From NCBI GenBank assembly GCA_903834135.1, contig CAILHZ010000016.1, positions 607,278-671,277 of the forward strand: a stretch of DNA of 64,000 nucleotides, read 5' to 3'. Below are positions 17,006 through 24,976 of this stretch, piece by piece. This stretch comes from an uncultured Opitutia bacterium (GTDB lineage Bacteria; Verrucomicrobiota; Verrucomicrobiia; Opitutales; Opitutaceae). The notes beneath the pieces were generated by a model. The model made no database searches. It was given only the letters and a program-made list of their open reading frames with translations, and was not told the DNA's origin. Both the position numbers and the translations under genes were made by a program. Each line of letters opens with the position of its first letter. The first letter of the stretch is position 1.

Positions 17006-18952
17006 TTACTGCCTAGAAGACATAGTTTGAGCAGTATTCCATTCTGCCTCGGCCTCTGTATTCCTGCCCATTTTAAGCAGAGCACGTGCTAGATTTGCAT
17101 GTGCCGTAGCGTAGCCAGGATTTAGTTCAATAGCTTTTTTGTAATGACTGATGGCTTCATCATACGAGCCCACACGAGTAAGTGCTACTCCTAGACTATT
17201 ATGGACATCAGCAGCATAAGGTTTAATACGTAAAGCATTTCTATACTGCTTAATTGCCTTCTGTGTTTCATTTTGTCCTAAGAAAACATTTCCTAAATTA
17301 AGAGATGCGTCTGCATAGTCAGGATCTAGTTGTATTGCTTTTATGTAATGCTCGACGGCTTCATTTTGAGAGCCTGTTGAACGAAGAATATTAGCAAGAT
17401 TGTAATGAGCAGGTGCGTAGGTGTTATTGATTCTAAGTGCACGTCTTAGTTGTTCGATAGCAGCAGCGGGCTTACCTACTTTTGAAAGGTATAAGCCTAG
17501 GTTTGTATTAGCCTCAATTTGGTTCGGGTCTTCAGTAAGTGCTTTTTGGTAAAGCAAAATAGCTTCTGTGGGTTTTCCCATTTGCCCTAGGGCATCCCCC
17601 CAATTCACAAGCGCTTCAGTGTAATCTGCTTTTAATGAGACTGCTTCACTAAAGTGAGTAATTGCATCGGTGAACTGTCCGTCATGAGCTAATAGTATTC
17701 CTAGATTGTAATGCGCTATCCAAGCATCTGGATTTTTATCTAAGGTAGAGGTGTACAGAGTTTTGACATCGCGGTACGTTCCGGCCTGATTGAATGCCAG
17801 TGTAGCTAGCGTTAAACAAGCAGCGAAAACAAGAATTACCCCCAGCCGTGAATATTTAGCGAGTGCATTAAAGCCTAATACAGCTGCAGCAGCACAAAGA
17901 GCATATATTGCAAGACTAGGAAGGTACTGGAAGTGATCTGCTACATACGAAAATCTAAACGGATAAACATTGAAAAATCCAAGTGCTGGGAAAAGTGAAC
18001 CGCAAAAATACAACCACCCTGAAAATAATGCGCGTGATTTAAATCGGTACAGCCATAAGACAATTGTAATGGCAGTAACTAAAATTACATACTGTATCCA
18101 TGATTGATACAGCACGTGTACATTCCAGTGGGGATAAAAAAAAGAAAGATTTGTAGGCCAAACTAACTGCGTAAGGTAAAAGCATATAATCCTACAGCAA
18201 AGAAAAATACGTTCAACAAACGATAGGGAGAATTCAGAACCTTCAGCGCCAATCATATGTCGTTCAACCCATGCTGTGAAAAGTCCTGAAATTAGTGCTA
18301 TAATAAACCAGGGTAGCAAAGGCTTGATATGTGTTCTAAATTTTAGATCACCTTCTTTATACCAGAAAAGAACTAACAAAGCTGCAGGTAGAGTCGCAGT
18401 AACACTCTTGGTTAATAATGCGCAGATGAAAAAAAGTAGGGATAGATAATATAGTAAAGGGCGTTTGCTTTCGTAGTACTTGATGTAAACAAGCCACGTA
18501 AATAGATAGAAAACTAAGGAGAGCGTATTTTTTTGCTCCGACACCCATGCGACAGATTCAACACATACGGGATGAATTAAAAAAAGAAGACCTGCTAAGC
18601 TAGGTCCAGGAATTGTATAGTAACTAAGAAGTTTAATAAATAAAAGTGCAGCTAGTATATGTAAACCGATATTAAGCAAGTGATAGGGTAGTGGATTATC
18701 AGCCCATAATTTATGCTCTACCCAAAAGGCTGTATGTAGCAGTGGGTAGTACTGCTGAGTAGCTGACGGGTTAGTCCATATTTGGATTAATCCAGAAAAA
18801 GATTGTAGCTCAGGTTTTGTGACATGCGCTTGATCATCCCAAACAAAACCGCCATTGAGTGCGGGTTTATAAATAAATAATGCTATTATTAAAAACAGAG
18901 CACCAATCATCCATAGATTTAAGTACCACGGATTTATGCTGCTTTTTTGCAT
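17006..18952 (-). CDS. TMTC-like polytopic membrane protein with seven TPRs (paralogue 1)
   Basis: A 648-residue protein. Residues 1-400 carry about ten or more membrane segments, with the acidic motif GGFVWDD (34-40) in the first external loop and the blocks HLLNIGLHILAALL and LIHPVCVESVAWVSEQKN. These are the landmarks of the GT-C/TMTC-type O-mannosyltransferase-like family. Residues 409-648 form seven consecutive 34-residue TPRs. The likely role is lipid-linked sugar transfer onto exported proteins or glycans, but this is inferred only from fold. A paralogue with the same layout lies at 29340-31295. Confidence 0.85.
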   Translation of the reverse strand: MQKSSINPWYLNLWMIGALFLIIALFIYKPALNGGFVWDDQAHVTKPELQSFSGLIQIWTNPSATQQYYPLLHTAFWVEHKLWADNPLPYHLLNIGLHILAALLFIKLLSYYTIPGPSLAGLLFLIHPVCVESVAWVSEQKNTLSLVFYLFTWLVYIKYYESKRPLLYYLSLLFFICALLTKSVTATLPAALLVLFWYKEGDLKFRTHIKPLLPWFIIALISGLFTAWVERHMIGAEGSEFSLSFVERIFLCCRIICFYLTQLVWPTNLSFFYPHWNVHVLYQSWIQYVILVTAITIVLWLYRFKSRALFSGWLYFCGSLFPALGFFNVYPFRFSYVADHFQYLPSLAIYALCAAAAVLGFNALAKYSRLGVILVFAACLTLATLAFNQAGTYRDVKTLYTSTLDKNPDAWIAHYNLGILLAHDGQFTDAITHFSEAVSLKADYTEALVNWGDALGQMGKPTEAILLYQKALTEDPNQIEANTNLGLYLSKVGKPAAAIEQLRRALRINNTYAPAHYNLANILRSTGSQNEAVEHYIKAIQLDPDYADASLNLGNVFLGQNETQKAIKQYRNALRIKPYAADVHNSLGVALTRVGSYDEAISHYKKAIELNPGYATAHANLARALLKMGRNTEAEAEWNTAQTMSSRQ

Positions 18953-19029
18953 AATACTAAATAAACCCAGTCTTATTTAAAGGCCAAGACTGTTTACGGT
19001 AGTTGGGCAACACTTAGCTCTATGCTTAC

Positions 19030-20163
19030 TTAATCTAGTGTTTGGCGGTAGCGTTTAACACCTATTGTCATCGCTATAGTAACAAACAAAGCAATAGGCC
19101 AAAGTTCAGGCAGAATCTCATGAAGCCCATTACCTTTAAGAAGCACTCCTCGTACAATCCGCAGGAAGTGAGTTATAGGTAGGCATTTGCCAATGTATTG
19201 TGCCCAAATAGGCATTCCTCTAAAAGGAAACATAAAGCCGGATATTAAAATCGAAGGTAAGAAAAAGAATATGGCCATTTGCGAGGCCTGGAGTTGGTTC
19301 TTTGCAATCGAAGAAAAAGTAATACCCATAGCTAAATTTGCTGCTATAAAAAGAATTACTACACAGTAAATTAGGACGAGACTACCTATCATAGGGACAT
19401 GAAATAGGAAGTGAGCGGCTAAAATAATTAGGGTAACTTGTATATACCCAACTAAGATATAGGGAATGATTTTTCCCATCATAACTTCGACAGGTCTAAC
19501 GGGAGTGGACAAAAGATTTTCCATCGTACCGCGTTCACGTTCACGTGTGATGGCAAGAGCTGTAATAATGACCATTGTCATCGTAAGGATCACTCCCATT
19601 AAACCAGGAACAATATTATACTGAGTAATATTTTCAGGATTATACAACATATGGACATTAAACGACAGGGGTCCAGGTTGCTGCTTCAAACGTGCTAGGG
19701 GCCCTTTAAGGTCTCTATCGAATGCCTGAGAGGCTAGGTACTTGAAAGTTGTTATAGCTGGTCCGGTTGCTGCCGGATCAGTTGCATCCGCTTCAACAAG
19801 AATTTCTGGTTTCTCGCCTCGCAAAAGTTTTCGCGAAAAATCTATTGGAACAGAAATTACAAACTGCACATCTCCTTTTTGTAGCAGAGTATGTGCATTT
19901 ATTTCTGAATGAGCGTCCTCGATAATTTCAAAATACGAACTCGTTCTTAATTCTGCAGCAAGTGTGCGTGCAAAGGTTCCTTGATCAGCAATCAGTACAG
20001 CAGTTGGTAGGTGACGAGGATCAGAGTTAATCGCGAAACCAAATAAAGTGAGCTGTAAAAGTGGGATACCGATCATCATTGCAAAGGTGACCCGGTCACG
20101 CCTCATCTGAATGAATTCTTTTAGCACCATTGCCCAAAGTCTATGGAATGAAAAATAACTCAT
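19030..20163 (-). CDS. ABC-2 type exporter permease (YhhJ/YbhR-like)
   Basis: A 377-residue permease: one N-terminal membrane helix (around 24-44), an extracytoplasmic domain of about 130 residues, then five C-terminal helices. The block RERERGTMENLLSTPVRP is the family signature. It overlaps the ATPase gene by 4 bases, so it belongs to the adaptor-ATPase-permease operon. Only one permease is present, whereas YbhFSR-type exporters of E. coli have two, so it presumably works as a homodimer. Confidence 0.92.
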   Translation of the reverse strand: MSYFSFHRLWAMVLKEFIQMRRDRVTFAMMIGIPLLQLTLFGFAINSDPRHLPTAVLIADQGTFARTLAAELRTSSYFEIIEDAHSEINAHTLLQKGDVQFVISVPIDFSRKLLRGEKPEILVEADATDPAATGPAITTFKYLASQAFDRDLKGPLARLKQQPGPLSFNVHMLYNPENITQYNIVPGLMGVILTMTMVIITALAITRERERGTMENLLSTPVRPVEVMMGKIIPYILVGYIQVTLIILAAHFLFHVPMIGSLVLIYCVVILFIAANLAMGITFSSIAKNQLQASQMAIFFFLPSILISGFMFPFRGMPIWAQYIGKCLPITHFLRIVRGVLLKGNGLHEILPELWPIALFVTIAMTIGVKRYRQTLD

Positions 20164-21107
20164 TTTGATTTATAGTTATCTTCAGACGTGTCCATTAAGC
20201 TAATGAATACATCTTCAAGACCGGATTTGATTTTGGCCCATTGATGAGAACTTGTTTTTAACGCGCTTAAAGTAGATTCAAGCAGCTGTGAATCACGTCC
20301 ACTGACGTGAAGCGTATTTCCAAAGGCGACAACTTGTTCTACACCTGGCTTATGCCTTAAGATTTGTGAAAGCTGAACTAGATCGGGTCCTGTGACCGAC
20401 CAGGTTGTTAATCGAGTAGATTGAATTACCTCTGCTGTAGTGCCCTGTGCCAGTAATTTACCGTATGCTATGTAGGCTAAGCGGTGGCAGCGTTCAGCCT
20501 CGTCCATATAGTGCGTCGTGATAAGTACAGTCAGTCCATCTCCTGCTAAGTCATGAAGCTGATCCCAAAATTCACGACGTGCTTTAGGATCTACGCCAGC
20601 AGTAGGTTCATCTAGAAGAAGAAGTTTTGGGTTATGAATTAAGCAAGCTGCAAGTGCTAGCCGCTGCTTCCATCCTCCAGAAAGTTGTCCTGCGAGTTGT
20701 TTACTGCGATCTTGCAAGCCAAGTTTCACAAGACTTTGTTCAACGGCTTCTTTTCTATTTTTAATCTGATAAATGCGTGCAATAAAATCTAAATTTTCAC
20801 GGATAGAGAGATCTTCATAATAGCTAAATCGCTGAGTCATATACCCCACATTGCGCTTAATGAGGAGTTGCTCTGTACGTATATTGTAACCCAAGCAGGT
20901 GCCTTCACCTTGGTCTGCTGTTAATAGACCACACAACATTCGAATGAAGGTAGTTTTACCGCTACCGTTTGGGCCTAAGAATCCAAAGATCTCACCCCTG
21001 CGTACATTCAGGTCTAAAGAATCAACGACAACTTTGCCGTCAAAGCGTTTGGTCACGCCTTTGACATCTATGATAACATCCGATGAAGGCCTAAGCACAT
21101 TACTCAT
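20160..21107 (-). CDS. ABC exporter ATP-binding subunit
   Basis: A 315-residue ATPase with Walker A GPNGSGKTT (45-53), the signature LSGGWKQR, Walker B LLLLDEPTAGVDP and the ITTHYMDEAE switch-His region. A C-terminal extension of about 80 residues follows, as in the CcmA/YbhF group. It powers the neighbouring permease. It overlaps both neighbouring genes by 4 bases, so the three subunits should be translated together. Confidence 0.95.
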   Translation of the reverse strand: MSNVLRPSSDVIIDVKGVTKRFDGKVVVDSLDLNVRRGEIFGFLGPNGSGKTTFIRMLCGLLTADQGEGTCLGYNIRTEQLLIKRNVGYMTQRFSYYEDLSIRENLDFIARIYQIKNRKEAVEQSLVKLGLQDRSKQLAGQLSGGWKQRLALAACLIHNPKLLLLDEPTAGVDPKARREFWDQLHDLAGDGLTVLITTHYMDEAERCHRLAYIAYGKLLAQGTTAEVIQSTRLTTWSVTGPDLVQLSQILRHKPGVEQVVAFGNTLHVSGRDSQLLESTLSALKTSSHQWAKIKSGLEDVFISLMDTSEDNYKSK

Positions 21108-22075
21108 GGCACAAGGCTAATATCGACTGGCTGGCCTGGATGTAATGAGCCTGCTGGAGCGTGGTCAAAGAGTGCTTCACACATAAACACAAGCTTTGAA
21201 CGATTATCACGATTAAATAAAATAGGAGGCGTATATTCTGGCTGTGGAGAGAAATAGCTCAGTGTTGCTGCAATAGGCTCTGACTTTTCGCCAAGCTTAA
21301 CAGCTAACTTATCTCCTGGCTTCAGTCTTCCGAATGTTTCTTCAGTAACATAAAATCTAATTTTTAAATTTTCGGGTGGTAGCAGTGTTAGGACAGGCAT
21401 TCCTGCAGCGACAAATTCTCCTGCTCTATAAAGTGTATCGTATACTAAAGCGGTAACAGGGGTTGTCTTAATTTTTTGATCTATAGCCCAATCGGCACGT
21501 CGTTTAGCAGCTTCAGCGGCAAGTACTGCAGCTTGGGCTGCTTGAATTAAATCATTTCTTGCTCCGAGGTGTGCTGTATCAAGCTCAGAAATAACTTGTT
21601 CAACGGTTTTGACATTAGCTTCGTAGGTAAGGCGTGCATGATCATAGTCGCTTTGAGATATAACCTTTTCCTTAAAGAGTTCTTCCTCGCGTGATAAATT
21701 TATACGGGAAAGTTCTGCATTTGCTTTGGCTTGACCAACACGCGCTTGAAGTCCTGCAAGCTCGGAAGGGCGCAATCCTTTTTTAGTATCTTCTAATTTA
21801 GCTTTTGCACTTGAGAGTTGTGCGTTTGCTTCACTTTGTGCTGCACGCTCATTTTCACTTTCTAAGGCGAATAAAAGATCCGATTTTTTTACTTGTTGGC
21901 CTTTAACAACTGCCAGCTGATCAAGTCGCCCTGCCAGAGGTGAAGCAATATAAACAAAATCTCCTTCCAGATATCCCTGCCATGTTGTTTCAGGTGCTTT
22001 ACTACATCCCGAAATAATCAGACATGTGATAAATGCTGGGATTAGACGAATTGAAGGCAGTATAAATTTATTCAC
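21104..22075 (-). CDS. HlyD-family periplasmic adaptor lipoprotein
   Basis: A 323-residue membrane-fusion protein. The GTG at 22075 gives a clean lipoprotein signal, MNKFILPSIRLIPAF then lipobox IISGC; an upstream TTG at 22129 would put 18 polar residues in front. Next come a beta-barrel/lipoyl half (IASPLAGRLDQLAVVKGQQV), a long coiled-coil hairpin (about 80-190) and the second lipoyl and barrel halves. It should link the inner-membrane exporter to an outer-membrane channel, which is not encoded here. First gene of the three-gene exporter operon. Confidence 0.9.
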   Translation of the reverse strand: MNKFILPSIRLIPAFITCLIISGCSKAPETTWQGYLEGDFVYIASPLAGRLDQLAVVKGQQVKKSDLLFALESENERAAQSEANAQLSSAKAKLEDTKKGLRPSELAGLQARVGQAKANAELSRINLSREEELFKEKVISQSDYDHARLTYEANVKTVEQVISELDTAHLGARNDLIQAAQAAVLAAEAAKRRADWAIDQKIKTTPVTALVYDTLYRAGEFVAAGMPVLTLLPPENLKIRFYVTEETFGRLKPGDKLAVKLGEKSEPIAATLSYFSPQPEYTPPILFNRDNRSKLVFMCEALFDHAPAGSLHPGQPVDISLVP

Positions 22076-22161
22076 GAATAAAAAGACTCCCTTAACTATA
22101 GGCTCAAGTCTTTGATCTTCAATACTCAAACCTACGCATTCACGCAGATAAGTGTAGCGCT

Positions 22162-23445
22162 TTAAGGCTCTAACCCTGGTAAAGGCTCAATTTTCTCTAT
22201 GATAAAAAGATAAGATAAAGCACCTAAGATGCAGACGCCTCCACCAATTACAAGAGGTAGTACAAACGAGCCGCCTGTAATTCCTAGCATGTAGCCAGTA
22301 AAAGTTGTTGTCAGGGCACCTGCTAGCCCTGAGGCAAAATTTTGTATTCCTGCAATCGAAGCAACATGACCTTTTGTAGGAGCGACATCTGCAGGCAGAC
22401 ACCAAATATTGGCGCCAGTGAATGCTAAACTAGCATACGAAATGCAAAATAGAACCATTGCAGCAGATTCAGATTTTACTAGAGCTGCTGCAGCAATACA
22501 GGATGAGACAAGTAGACCTCCTGCTAAACACGTCTTACGAGCTGCATTTAAACTCCAACCTCTGTTGTACAGGGAATCCGAGGCATAACCTCCGATCCAA
22601 CCGCCTACGACTGCACACATGGCTGGTATTGCACCTACTGTTCCTACTTTTAGCATAGAAAAGCCTCTAGCTCTGACTAAGTAAGCAGGAAACCAGGTAA
22701 TAAAAAAATATATTACAAAGTTAAGACAGAAGAAACCAATCATCATTCCCCATATAGTCCGATATTTAAAAAGACTTTTCCAGGGCAGGGGTTTAGCTGT
22801 GACTTCCGTAAAGCCTACTGCAGGTTCGGGATCTGTAGCATGTTCATTTACTTTAGGATCACGGTACCATTTCGCCCAAGCTAAAATCCAAATAAAACCT
22901 AAACCACCTGTTACTAAAAACGAAATGCGCCAACCAAATGCTGTAATGAGATAACCCACAATAGGCCAGGCTAGGGCTGCACCTACACGAGATCCGCTAT
23001 CAAAAATAGAGCTCGCAAAAGCGCGCTCAGAACGTCGAAACCACACTGAAGTGACTTTGGTGTTACACGGATATGCAGCAGCTTCACCAGCACCCAACAT
23101 AAGTCGGCATCCCACTAATGATGCCATACCTTGGCCAATCGCTGTAGCCATAGTAAAGAGCGACCACCAAGCAACAGATACAGCATAAACGATTTTTGGG
23201 CCAAGACGGTCAACCAGCCAACCGCTGGGAAGCTGCATTATTGCATAGGTCCAGAAGAACCCACTTAATATAAATCCCATCTGGGTAGAGCTTAACTTGA
23301 ACTCATGCTGTATTGCTGGCACTGCTAGACTTAAATTAGTCCTATCCAGATAGTTAATAGCAGTTGCAGCAAAACAGAGTGTAACCATACCCCAACGTGC
23401 TTTAGGGGCTGAAGGTTGTTTTAAACATGGGTCCGGGGAAGCCAT
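22162..23445 (-). CDS. MFS transporter, anion:cation symporter (ACS) type
   Basis: A 427-residue 12-helix carrier. The ACS-family pattern NYLDRTNLSLAVPAI follows the first helix, then GFFWTYAIMQLPSGWLVDRLGPK and RLMLGAGEAAAYPCNTKV. ACS members import organic anions such as sugar acids (galactarate, glucarate, hexuronates), so a sugar acid is a reasonable guess, but it is not determined. It ends 86 bases before the exporter operon and may be transcribed independently. Confidence 0.92.
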   Translation of the reverse strand: MASPDPCLKQPSAPKARWGMVTLCFAATAINYLDRTNLSLAVPAIQHEFKLSSTQMGFILSGFFWTYAIMQLPSGWLVDRLGPKIVYAVSVAWWSLFTMATAIGQGMASLVGCRLMLGAGEAAAYPCNTKVTSVWFRRSERAFASSIFDSGSRVGAALAWPIVGYLITAFGWRISFLVTGGLGFIWILAWAKWYRDPKVNEHATDPEPAVGFTEVTAKPLPWKSLFKYRTIWGMMIGFFCLNFVIYFFITWFPAYLVRARGFSMLKVGTVGAIPAMCAVVGGWIGGYASDSLYNRGWSLNAARKTCLAGGLLVSSCIAAAALVKSESAAMVLFCISYASLAFTGANIWCLPADVAPTKGHVASIAGIQNFASGLAGALTTTFTGYMLGITGGSFVLPLVIGGGVCILGALSYLFIIEKIEPLPGLEP

Positions 23446-23643
23446 AAGAATTGGGGTTGTTTCTTAGCACTCAAACGAACACTTAAGATAAGACAAAGAC
23501 AATCAGGCAGGAGTGCTCATTTTCTGAATCGGTATGAAAGAAGATAATACCTAGTACGTCGTACACAGAATCTGTTGCTTCAGTATTAAAGCTGAAGATA
23601 CTTAACACCGGTTCGAAATAATATCGCAACGAGGAAAAGAAAT

Positions 23644-24090
23644 ATGAAAACAACCCCTGTTTCATTTCTGTTAGATCGCAAAGGCTCTAAAGTATTTTCA
23701 GTCGGACCGTCTGCCACAATTGCAGAAGCGGTAGCCGAGATGAACACATACCGTATTGGTTCTGTCTTGGTAATGGATAATGATACTCTTTATGGAATAT
23801 TTACAGAGCGTGATGTGCTCACGCGAGTCGTAGGTCGCTCCATTGACGTCCAAACAGCCAAGGTATCTACAGTCATGACAGTTAATCCTCAAACGATCAG
23901 ACCTTCCGCTACCGTAGATGATGTGATGCAAATTTATTCAGATAAACACTGCAGACATCTTCCCGTGATAGAGAATGGGCACTTGCTGGGAATGCTTTCG
24001 ATTGGAGATGTTAACCGTTGGATCGTGGATTATCACGAAGCAGAGTGCATACAGCTAAAAACGTATATTACTGGTATGGTTTCGCATTAA
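23644..24090 (+). CDS. Two-CBS-domain protein
   Basis: A 148-residue cytoplasmic protein made of two CBS motifs (about 8-65 and 75-132), with the landmarks ERDVLTRVVGR and LPVIENGHLLGMLSIGDVNRWIV. Tandem CBS domains bind adenine nucleotides and act as energy sensors; the partner is unknown. GAGG at 23631-23634, 9 bases before the ATG, is a good Shine-Dalgarno site. It stands alone on this strand. Confidence 0.92.
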   Translation: MKTTPVSFLLDRKGSKVFSVGPSATIAEAVAEMNTYRIGSVLVMDNDTLYGIFTERDVLTRVVGRSIDVQTAKVSTVMTVNPQTIRPSATVDDVMQIYSDKHCRHLPVIENGHLLGMLSIGDVNRWIVDYHEAECIQLKTYITGMVSH

Positions 24091-24170
24091 GTTATATCAA
24101 AACCGATACTTTTTGCTAAATCTGATGCTAGGCTCGCTTTACACTCAGAGTAGGGATTAGTGTTAAGCAA

Positions 24171-24830
24171 ATGCCCCAAAATCCCAATGCTCAGGTTGAT
24201 TCTGCAACGTTAGATTTAATTGAACACAATGCAACGGGTTCAGTTCCGGCCACCCCTTCGTTTCAAGATTCAATACTGCGATTAATAAGTTCGCACCAAA
24301 TTTATGCCAACGCCGATTTTAAAGGCGGATACGTTACGGCAAGATCACTTGCGGGTAAGGTTTGTTTTATTGCTAAAAATTTAAAAGACGTAGCGGAACA
24401 TAAAATTACACCAGATTTGCTTGAATCAAATAATAGTATCTTCGATCGCTATCTAATCTCGTTAAATGAAAGGCAAAAAAATACAGCTGAACCTAAAAGG
24501 GCATTAGTCGCAGGCAAAGTAGCCCATCACAGGGCTAAGTGGGTTGGGGACAAAAAAATTGTAGATCACGATCCAATTCACAGTTTATTTTTGGTACCGG
24601 GGTGCGGAAAGCATGTTGGGCTTCCTGGTAACTATCTTTACGGAATGCTATTTCAAGTTACAGACCAGCAAGATAGCCCTTGGAATTTGCATCTGCATGA
24701 CACCGACGATGGTTTAGCGACTTGTACTTTCGCTACCTTAAAGCTTGCGCTAGATAAATTAGATGAACTAGTGGCATCAGCACCTTTTACGTTATCGGAA
24801 CTTACAGCTCTTGATTTTAAGAATAATTAA
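24171..24830 (+). CDS. Hypothetical cytoplasmic protein
   Basis: A 219-residue soluble protein with no signal peptide or membrane segment and no family I recognise. The sequence has a mixed alpha/beta composition with a conserved-looking middle, HHRAKWVGDKKIVDHDPIHSL, and a glycine-rich stretch VPGCGKHVGLPGNYLYGM. Codon use and the open frame of full length support it as real. It may share a transcript with the CBS gene 80 bases upstream. Confidence 0.7.
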   Translation: MPQNPNAQVDSATLDLIEHNATGSVPATPSFQDSILRLISSHQIYANADFKGGYVTARSLAGKVCFIAKNLKDVAEHKITPDLLESNNSIFDRYLISLNERQKNTAEPKRALVAGKVAHHRAKWVGDKKIVDHDPIHSLFLVPGCGKHVGLPGNYLYGMLFQVTDQQDSPWNLHLHDTDDGLATCTFATLKLALDKLDELVASAPFTLSELTALDFKNN

Positions 24831-24924
24831 ATCAACTTTAGATATTAAGAAGAGGTTGGGGTTTTTTAATCTGACGGTCCGAGTCGATAGTTTTACAGTA
24901 AGGTATTTCGTATCTTGAAGTTTT

Positions 24925-24960
24925 GGGTAAATTAATAGATTTTAAGTAAGTCGTTTACCC
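24925..24960. repeat. Short inverted repeat before the ThuA/dehydrogenase gene
   Basis: GGGTAAA (24925-24931) is complementary to TTTACCC (24954-24960), separated by 22 bases, ending 16 bases before the GTG start. It could be an operator or a leader stem; the 7-base AT-rich arms leave room for chance. Confidence 0.25.
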
Positions 24961-24976
24961 CTAACCCATTTGATTT